This document shows positions 1 to 5,073 of a stretch of DNA of 5,073 nucleotides, in pieces. Origin of the DNA: an uncultured Oscillospiraceae bacterium (GTDB lineage Bacteria > Bacillota > Clostridia > Oscillospirales > Acutalibacteraceae); assembly GCA_900555705.1 (NCBI GenBank), contig USLV01000115.1, positions 1 through 5,073 of the forward strand, in the 5' to 3' direction. Position 1 is the stretch's first letter. Each line of letters opens with the position of its first letter. The notes beneath the pieces were generated by a model. That model was not told where the DNA came from. It searched no databases and saw nothing but the letters and a program-made list of their open reading frames with translations. The translations under genes and the position numbers were made by a program.

Positions 1-98
1 AAGCCGGTGAAGACCACCAGCTTGTCCCGCGGGATTTCCAGATCAATATTTTTCAGGTTGTGCTCCTTGGCACCCTTGATAATCAGCTTACTGTTCAT
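1..98 (-). CDS. uvrA: UvrA, excinuclease ABC subunit A (N-terminal fragment, cut by window edge)
   Basis: UvrA is the DNA-damage-sensing ATPase that loads UvrB onto lesions in nucleotide excision repair. Only the first 32 codons are present, starting from the ATG at 98-96 on the minus strand. The translation begins MNSKLIIKGAKEHNLKNI and ends LVVFTG at the window edge. This is the canonical UvrA N-terminus; in the family the next residues are LSGSGKS, the Walker A of the first ABC domain. A short AGGAA (107-103) lies only 4 nt before the ATG, with a further GGAAA at 115-111. The gene follows uvrB on the same strand after a 37-nt gap with no terminator-like U tract, so it is probably co-transcribed from the uvrB promoter. 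Identification rests on strong N-terminal similarity plus the uvrB neighbour. The truncation is an end-of-sequence effect, not a mutation. Confidence 0.95.
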   Translation of the reverse strand, partial: MNSKLIIKGAKEHNLKNIDLEIPRDKLVVFTG

Positions 99-115
99 GG
101 GGTTCCTGCCTTTCC

Positions 116-135
116 ATGCGGCGCGGCCGCGTGCA

Positions 136-136
<1 letters not shown>
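116..136 (-). repeat. GC-rich imperfect palindrome in the uvrB-uvrA gap
   Basis: The core CGCGGCCGCG (122-131) is a perfect 10-bp palindrome containing a NotI site. It is flanked by ATGC (116-119) and GCAT (133-136), which pair outside a small asymmetric internal loop. The element overlaps the last base of the uvrB stop codon. In uvrBA mRNA it could fold into a short GC-rich stem just upstream of the uvrA ribosome-binding site. There is no following U run, so I do not call it a terminator. A role in mRNA stability or in tuning uvrA translation is possible but unproven, and chance is plausible at this GC content. Confidence 0.35.
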
Positions 137-2115
<1,979 letters not shown>

Positions 2116-2136
2116 AGCTGCTTTCTCCCATTAACA

Positions 2137-2157
2137 GTGACTGGCGATCACCAGCAC
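2137..2157 (-). promoter_or_regulatory. Possible small hairpin in the uvrB 5' untranslated region
   Basis: In the predicted uvrB leader, GUG-CUGGU and GCCAG-U-CAC pair around a GAUC loop. This gives about 8 bp including one G-U wobble and one bulged U. It lies between the LexA operator and the GGGAG ribosome-binding site, leaving the latter unpaired. It may only be a leader stem. Its function is unknown and its significance is low. Confidence 0.3.
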
Positions 2158-2163
2158 AATACG

Positions 2164-2175
2164 GAACATACGTTT
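2164..2175 (-). promoter_or_regulatory. LexA (DinR) SOS operator of uvrB
   Basis: The plus-strand sequence GAACATACGTTT matches the 12-base core of the Gram-positive LexA/DinR box, GAACRNRYGTTY, at all positions. Read on the minus strand, the flanked 14-mer differs from CGAACRNRYGTTYC at one base. The box starts 9 nt downstream of the -10 hexamer of the proximal promoter, so bound LexA would cover the transcription start and initial transcribed region. uvrB is an established SOS gene in Bacillus subtilis, which fits. The site call is by consensus match only. Confidence 0.85.
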
Positions 2176-2184
2176 GCATCTGCT

Positions 2185-2213
2185 ATCATACTGCATATTC
2201 CGCTGTTTGTCAA
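2185..2213 (-). promoter_or_regulatory. Proximal sigma-A-type promoter of uvrBA
   Basis: On the minus strand a perfect -35 TTGACA (2213-2208) is followed by a 17-bp spacer (2207-2191) and a -10 TATGAT (2190-2185), 5 of 6 to consensus. Transcription would start near 2179-2177, giving a leader of about 60 nt to the uvrB ATG. The LexA operator overlaps the predicted start region. Such a near-consensus promoter with an overlapping operator is typical of tightly repressed, strongly inducible SOS genes. Confidence 0.88.
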
Positions 2214-2221
2214 TAATCTTT

Positions 2222-2250
2222 AGTATAGCACAAACGTGCGGTTTTTACAA
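2222..2250 (-). promoter_or_regulatory. Possible distal promoter of uvrBA (extended -10)
   Basis: On the minus strand TTGTAA (2250-2245, 4 of 6 to the -35 consensus) is followed by a 17-bp spacer and TATACT (2227-2222, 5 of 6 to the -10 consensus). A TGC immediately before the -10 makes it an extended -10 element. It sits directly upstream of the stronger proximal promoter and would give a second, longer uvrB transcript. Evidence is from sequence match alone, and the AT-rich context raises the chance of coincidence. Confidence 0.5.
2232..2243 (-). promoter_or_regulatory. Weak second LexA-like site
   Basis: The plus-strand AAACGTGCGGTT matches the GAACRNRYGTTY core at 10 of 12 positions. It lies wholly inside the spacer of the possible distal promoter, where a bound repressor would block RNA polymerase. 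Two mismatches fall in the important GAAC and GTTY half-sites, so binding would be weak at best. It overlaps a short inverted repeat, GCAC-AAAC-GTGC (2228-2239). Confidence 0.3.
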
Positions 2251-2270
2251 TTTCTCCGTTGATTTCCGTC

Positions 2271-2342
2271 AAAAAAACGATGAGGCAATGACACGCCGCG
2301 TGTGGAGTATACTCTCCAGCAGCATCCATACCTCACCGTTTT
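2271..2342 (-). terminator. Long-hairpin intrinsic terminator of the transporter operon
   Basis: Transcribed on the minus strand, this element begins 12 nt after the stop codon of the cysteine-rich protein gene and ends in seven U residues (2277-2271). The base stem is 12 bp: 2342-2331 pairs with 2285-2274, with one G-U wobble, and its last four pairs use part of the U run. Above it I can pair 2329-2326 with 2291-2288, 2325-2319 with 2299-2293 (two wobbles), and 2318-2314 with 2307-2303 around a 6-nt AGUAUA loop. That gives about 28 bp separated by small bulges. An alternative fold replaces the middle stem with a separate CACG-CGG-CGUG hairpin (2302-2292). The position and U tract support termination; the length is atypical. 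Confidence 0.75.
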
Positions 2343-2354
2343 ATGAATAGGCGT

Positions 2355-2828
2355 TCAGGGCGTGTCGTCTGCGTCGGACGCTGTCTCCGCCAGATAGTCC
2401 GCCAGAATATCAGCACTGCACCGTATCAGCTCGCCGCAGGGGCGCTTTTTGTAGTAGGCGGCTGTGCGTGCCTCCGGCGTCGGCTCAGAGGGACCCTTAC
2501 TAAGCCCGAGCAGCTCATGACAGACGATCGAGCCGTTTTGTGCCCGGAACTCCCCCGCCAATCGCTGTACCTGGACATACAGTTCCCGTTTCTTTTCCGG
2601 CGCCTTTGGATCGCTATAACCTCGCAGCATACCAAGCGCGAGCAGCATGCCGGATACCGCACCGCAGACCTCCCGCATTCGCCCCATACCGCCGCCGAAC
2701 GGAGAGGCGAGCTGTACCACCGTTTCAAACGGCAGTCCCATCTCCTCTGCAAAGACACCGGCGACCGACTGAGCGCAATTATAGCCCTGTTCAAACAACG
2801 CCTTTGCCTGCTCTCCCTTTTGTCCCAT
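2355..2828 (-). CDS. C_GCAxxG_C_C family probable redox protein (157 aa)
   Basis: A small, probably cytoplasmic cysteine-rich protein with no signal peptide or membrane segment. It shows the family hallmarks in order: Cys18 in YNCAQ; a glycine-rich FGGGMGR (44-50); the CGAVSG motif (55-60, family pattern CGAxxG); Cys103 in VCHELLG; and Cys131 near the C-terminus in RPCGEL. Cys137 is an additional cysteine. The length fits the family's usual 140-160 residues. Four invariant cysteines led to its description as putatively redox-active; no reaction has been assigned to it as far as I know. Members are often found beside transporter genes, as here: it begins 5 nt after the ABC ATPase stop and is the last gene before the terminator. 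The ATG at 2828 is chosen by adjacency. The GAAGGA directly before it is too close for an ideal ribosome-binding site, while GGGGG lies about 11 nt upstream, so translation may depend on coupling to the ATPase gene. Confidence 0.92.
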   Translation of the reverse strand: MGQKGEQAKALFEQGYNCAQSVAGVFAEEMGLPFETVVQLASPFGGGMGRMREVCGAVSGMLLALGMLRGYSDPKAPEKKRELYVQVQRLAGEFRAQNGSIVCHELLGLSKGPSEPTPEARTAAYYKKRPCGELIRCSADILADYLAETASDADDTP

Positions 2829-2833
2829 ATCCT

Positions 2834-3610
2834 TCAGTTCCCCCGTTCCAGGCTGATCTCATTGAACTTGTTCAACAGCACATCCATATCCGCCGTCGCT
2901 TTCTCCGAACCGCGCAGGTCCATCACACAATGCCCTTCATGCATCATCACCAGCCGATTGCCGTATTCGAGGGCAAAACGGAGGTTATGGGTCACCATCA
3001 GAGTGGTGAGCCCCTTTTCCCGAACCAGCCTGTCAGTCAGTCGCATGACCGTCTCGGAGGATTTGGGATCCAGCGCCGCCGTATGTTCGTCCAAAATCAA
3101 CAGCCGGATATCGGTCATATTGGCGATGACCAGCGCCAGCGCCTGGCGTTGTCCTCCGGACAGCGCCCCCACCGGCGTGGACAGCCGGTTTTCCAGTCCC
3201 ATACCGCACGCCTCCAGCAGTGTGCGGTACTCCTCGACACGCCGTTTGCTGATCGCCCGTCCAAGGCCGAAGGGACGGTGCTTGTTGTCGGCGAGTGCGA
3301 GATTCTCCATAATGGTGAGGTCTGCACAGCTGCCCTTCTGCGGATCCTGAAATACCCGGCCGATGAAATCCGCGCGACGGTATTCCTTCATCCGGGTGAT
3401 ATCCCGTCCCTCGAATAGAATTCGGCCGCCGTCCACCGGCAGAGAACCGCAGAGCAGATTCAGCATCGTGGTTTTGCCGGAACCGTTGGAACCGATCACA
3501 GAAACAAAGTCGCCCTCCGCAATATCAAAACAGAAGCGATCGAACAGTGTTGTCTCGTCCGGCGTCCCGACATTGAAGCGGCGGGTCACCTGTTCAAGCT
3601 GTACCATCAT
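2834..3610 (-). CDS. ABC transporter ATP-binding protein (258 aa; TrpZ/COG1101-like)
   Basis: This is the cytoplasmic ATPase that drives the importer encoded by the two genes upstream. All ABC motifs are intact: Walker A GSNGSGKT (40-47); Q-loop Gln88 in RVFQDP; signature LSGGQ (150-154); Walker B RLLILDE (169-175); D-loop ALD (179-181); and switch histidine His208 in MVTHNL. The His176-Thr-Ala stretch after Walker B replaces the more common Pro-Thr. This occurs in the LivF-like ATPases paired with PF04392-type binding proteins. The start at 3610 is supported by GGAGG (3623-3619) 8 nt upstream. The start overlaps the permease stop as ATGA, a sign of translational coupling. A second ATG follows immediately, so the protein may begin one residue later. 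The substrate cannot be read from the ATPase. The gene symbol is left blank because trpZ is only one characterised example of this family. Confidence 0.97.
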   Translation of the reverse strand: MMVQLEQVTRRFNVGTPDETTLFDRFCFDIAEGDFVSVIGSNGSGKTTMLNLLCGSLPVDGGRILFEGRDITRMKEYRRADFIGRVFQDPQKGSCADLTIMENLALADNKHRPFGLGRAISKRRVEEYRTLLEACGMGLENRLSTPVGALSGGQRQALALVIANMTDIRLLILDEHTAALDPKSSETVMRLTDRLVREKGLTTLMVTHNLRFALEYGNRLVMMHEGHCVMDLRGSEKATADMDVLLNKFNEISLERGN

Positions 3611-4521
3611 GTCCGAACCCTCCTCTGCCGTTTCATCAGATCACTGCCGACCAACGCCAGCACAAATAGCACTGCCATCAACAGCTTGAGATAATCGGTC
3701 GGCAGTCCGAGCCCGCTCGCCGCCGCGAGGCAGGCCTTATAGACAATCGAACCCAGGAGCACCTTGGTGGTCGCGCGCATCCGGCGAACCCGTTGGAACA
3801 GGCTGAGTCCGATGATCACCGAGGCAAGCCCCAGCACCACCATACCGGTGCCCATGGCCGTGCTGGCGGATTTGTTCTGCTGGGCCAGAATCGCACCGGC
3901 CAGCGCCGCAAAGCCGTTACCGAGCGCCAGTCCGAGAATTTTCATATTGCCTGGATTGCGACCGAGCATGACAACATACTGTTCGTTGTTACCGGTCGCG
4001 CGCAGCAACAGCCCGGATTTCGTGCCGAGATACCAGTCCAGCGCCAGCTTGCAGAGCACCGCCAGCACCAGCGAGAGAAGCAGCGCGCGGCAGCGCAGCC
4101 CTCCAATACTCTCCGGCAGCAGTTCTACGATGCCGGAGTTAAAGATGCGCTCGGAATCCGTAAAGGACACGATCGAGAGTCCACCGGTTCCTGCCTTCGC
4201 CAGCACCAGATTGATCGTCAGCAACCCGGTCATTACGAGAATGCCGCAGAGCAGCGGCCGGATATGCAGCCGGACATGCAGGAAACCTGTGATACAGCCG
4301 GCCGCTGCGCCGCCGAGAAACGAGACCAGCAGGCAAAGCCAGGGGTTCCAGCCCTGCAGGATCAGTACACCGGTGATAATGGCGCCGAAGGGCAGTGTCC
4401 CGTCCACCGACAGATCCGGAAAATCCAGAATGCTGTAGGTGATATAGACCCCCATCGCCAGCACCGCATAGACAAAGCCCTCCTCCAGCGTCACCTTGAC
4501 GAGAGCCAGCAGAATATCCAT
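3607..4521 (-). CDS. ABC transporter permease (304 aa; TrpY/COG4120-like, BPD_transp_2)
   Basis: An inner-membrane channel subunit of a LivH/RbsC-type importer. The hydrophobic profile suggests about eight membrane segments. Family landmarks are clear: DFPDLSVDGTLPFGA (33-47), a characteristic substrate-path motif of this group; HIRPLLCGILVMTGLLTINL (86-105); LLRATGNNEQ shortly before residue 180; the GLALGNGFAALAGAILAQ helix (197-214), followed by GTGMVVLGLASVIIG. The protein ends in a basic cytoplasmic tail (KRQRRVRT), consistent with positive-inside topology. The length of about 300 aa is normal. The ATG at 4521 has AAAGGATGG upstream with about 9 nt spacing, and lies 41 nt after the binding-protein stop. 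It overlaps the ATPase start by 4 nt. The transported substrate is not determinable from the sequence; related systems have been linked to tryptophan or tyrosine uptake in streptococci. Confidence 0.96.
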   Translation of the reverse strand: MDILLALVKVTLEEGFVYAVLAMGVYITYSILDFPDLSVDGTLPFGAIITGVLILQGWNPWLCLLVSFLGGAAAGCITGFLHVRLHIRPLLCGILVMTGLLTINLVLAKAGTGGLSIVSFTDSERIFNSGIVELLPESIGGLRCRALLLSLVLAVLCKLALDWYLGTKSGLLLRATGNNEQYVVMLGRNPGNMKILGLALGNGFAALAGAILAQQNKSASTAMGTGMVVLGLASVIIGLSLFQRVRRMRATTKVLLGSIVYKACLAAASGLGLPTDYLKLLMAVLFVLALVGSDLMKRQRRVRT

Positions 4522-4562
4522 TGCCGCAAACCATCCTTTCCGTTGCCCGCACCGGGGGGAGG

Positions 4563-5052
4563 TTATTCCGCGCTGGTGTTGACCTTCTCCGCAGAGGCAT
4601 ACGCCTCCGGAATCGTCAGAGCAAAGGCCGCCGCCACATCGGTGTTGACAACCGGCTGGCTGTCGTCCACCAGACCGACCGCAACCTCCGCTGCTTTTTC
4701 ACCCTTCAGAACCCGCGCCGCAATCTCGCCGGTGCGCTTCCCAAGCGCCACATAGTCGAGCGATTCCGAAGCGAGACAGCCATTTTTCACCTGCTCAATC
4801 TCCGAGCCATAGACCGGGATCTTTGCCTCGTTGGCCTTCTCCAACAACACGCTGAGGTTGTCGACCACGTTGTTATCGTTCAAATTGGTGATACAGTCGA
4901 CCTGTCCCGCCAGCGAGGTGGCGCCGATCGCGACCTCCGAGCTGTCCTGAATGCCCCGCTTCACAATTTCCAGGCCGTATTGTCCGGCCAGTTCCTCAAA
5001 TTTGGCGATCTGGGCGATAGAATTGGCCTCCGAGGTGGTATAGAGAATGCCC
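4563..5052 (-). CDS. ABC transporter substrate-binding protein, PF04392 family (C-terminal half; 5' end missing)
   Basis: This is the extracytoplasmic ligand-binding component of the importer, normally a lipoprotein in Firmicutes. About 162 genuine residues remain, roughly the C-terminal half of a protein usually near 330 aa; the signal peptide and first lobe are off the contig. Recognisable family blocks are GILYTTSEANS at the break point, GQVDCITNLNDNNVVDNL, and KIPVYGSEIEQVKNGCLAS followed by SLDYVALGKRTGEIAARVLKG, matching the ABC_sub_bind (TrpX-like, COG2984) fold. The reading frame stays open to 5069, but bases beyond 5052 are sequencing adapter. The apparent start MCIRDR is therefore artificial and no true start codon is present. 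The gene is followed 41 nt later by its permease. The ligand is unknown; amino acids, especially aromatic ones, are plausible by family analogy only. Confidence 0.93.
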
Positions 5053-5073
5053 CTGTCTCTTATACACATCTGA
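5053..5073 (+). other. Nextera/Tn5 adapter contamination at contig end
   Basis: Positions 5053-5071 read CTGTCTCTTATACACATCT, the exact 19-bp Tn5 mosaic end used in tagmentation libraries. The following GA (5072-5073) fits the start of the read-1-side adapter continuation. This is a library-preparation remnant, not a genomic insertion. It should be masked, because its reverse complement encodes the artefactual MCIRDR peptide fused to the substrate-binding protein. Confidence 0.97.

Noticed and set aside
2251..2277. A further promoter candidate (TTGACG with TGTAAA 17 bp away) on the minus strand
   Set aside because: The -10 match is only 4 of 6 and the -35 is built from the terminator U tract. 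Two better promoters lie just downstream.
2343..3418. Two overlapping plus-strand open frames of about 335 and 292 codons
   Set aside because: Both are antisense to the cysteine-rich protein and ATPase genes. Their translations are low-complexity, rich in Arg, Ser and Pro, with no domain. They are compositional shadows.
3793..4755. A 320-codon plus-strand open frame antisense to the permease and binding protein
   Set aside because: It is rich in Gln, His and Arg, has no membrane or domain pattern, and crosses two well-supported genes and their gap.
5053..5073. Insertion-sequence or Tn5 transposon end
   Set aside because: The 19 bases equal the hyperactive Tn5 mosaic end exactly, sit at the very end of the sequence and are followed by adapter-consistent bases. 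There is no transposase and no target duplication, so library adapter is far more likely than a natural element.

Overview
This is a bacterial fragment in which every supported gene lies on the minus strand. In the direction of transcription (high to low coordinates) it carries the 3' half of an ABC-transporter substrate-binding protein gene, its permease gene, its ATPase gene, a small cysteine-rich C_GCAxxG_C_C-type protein gene, a 239-nt intergenic region, a complete uvrB, and the first 32 codons of uvrA. The GC-rich wobble usage, strong Shine-Dalgarno sites, consensus sigma-A-type promoters and a Bacillus/Clostridium-type LexA box point to a moderately GC-rich Firmicute, most likely a member of the Clostridia such as an Oscillospiraceae-like gut anaerobe. 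That placement is inference; the window has no rRNA or other taxonomic marker.

Right part (about 2271-5052): a compact transport operon. The substrate-binding protein (PF04392-type), permease and ATPase form an orphan-substrate ABC importer of the kind that includes the streptococcal TrpXYZ system. Permease and ATPase overlap by 4 nt (ATGA), and the redox-type protein starts 5 nt after the ATPase, so the four genes are probably co-transcribed. The operon ends in an unusually long imperfect hairpin followed by a U tract.

Left part (1-2250): the nucleotide-excision-repair operon uvrB-uvrA. It is preceded by a near-consensus promoter (TTGACA, 17 bp, TATGAT) with a full-match LexA core (GAACRNRYGTTY) over the expected transcription start. 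A second possible promoter lies upstream, with a weak LexA-like site in its spacer. This is a textbook SOS-controlled uvrBA arrangement.

The right edge is not genomic. The last 21 bases are the Tn5 mosaic end plus two further Nextera adapter bases, so the contig ends in untrimmed library adapter. A naive gene call there gains a false N-terminus reading MCIRDR. I found no mobile element, tRNA, rRNA or CRISPR array. I do not see a new defence or other exotic system; the most interesting leads are the redox-protein/transporter coupling, the long hairpin and the layered uvrB promoter region.
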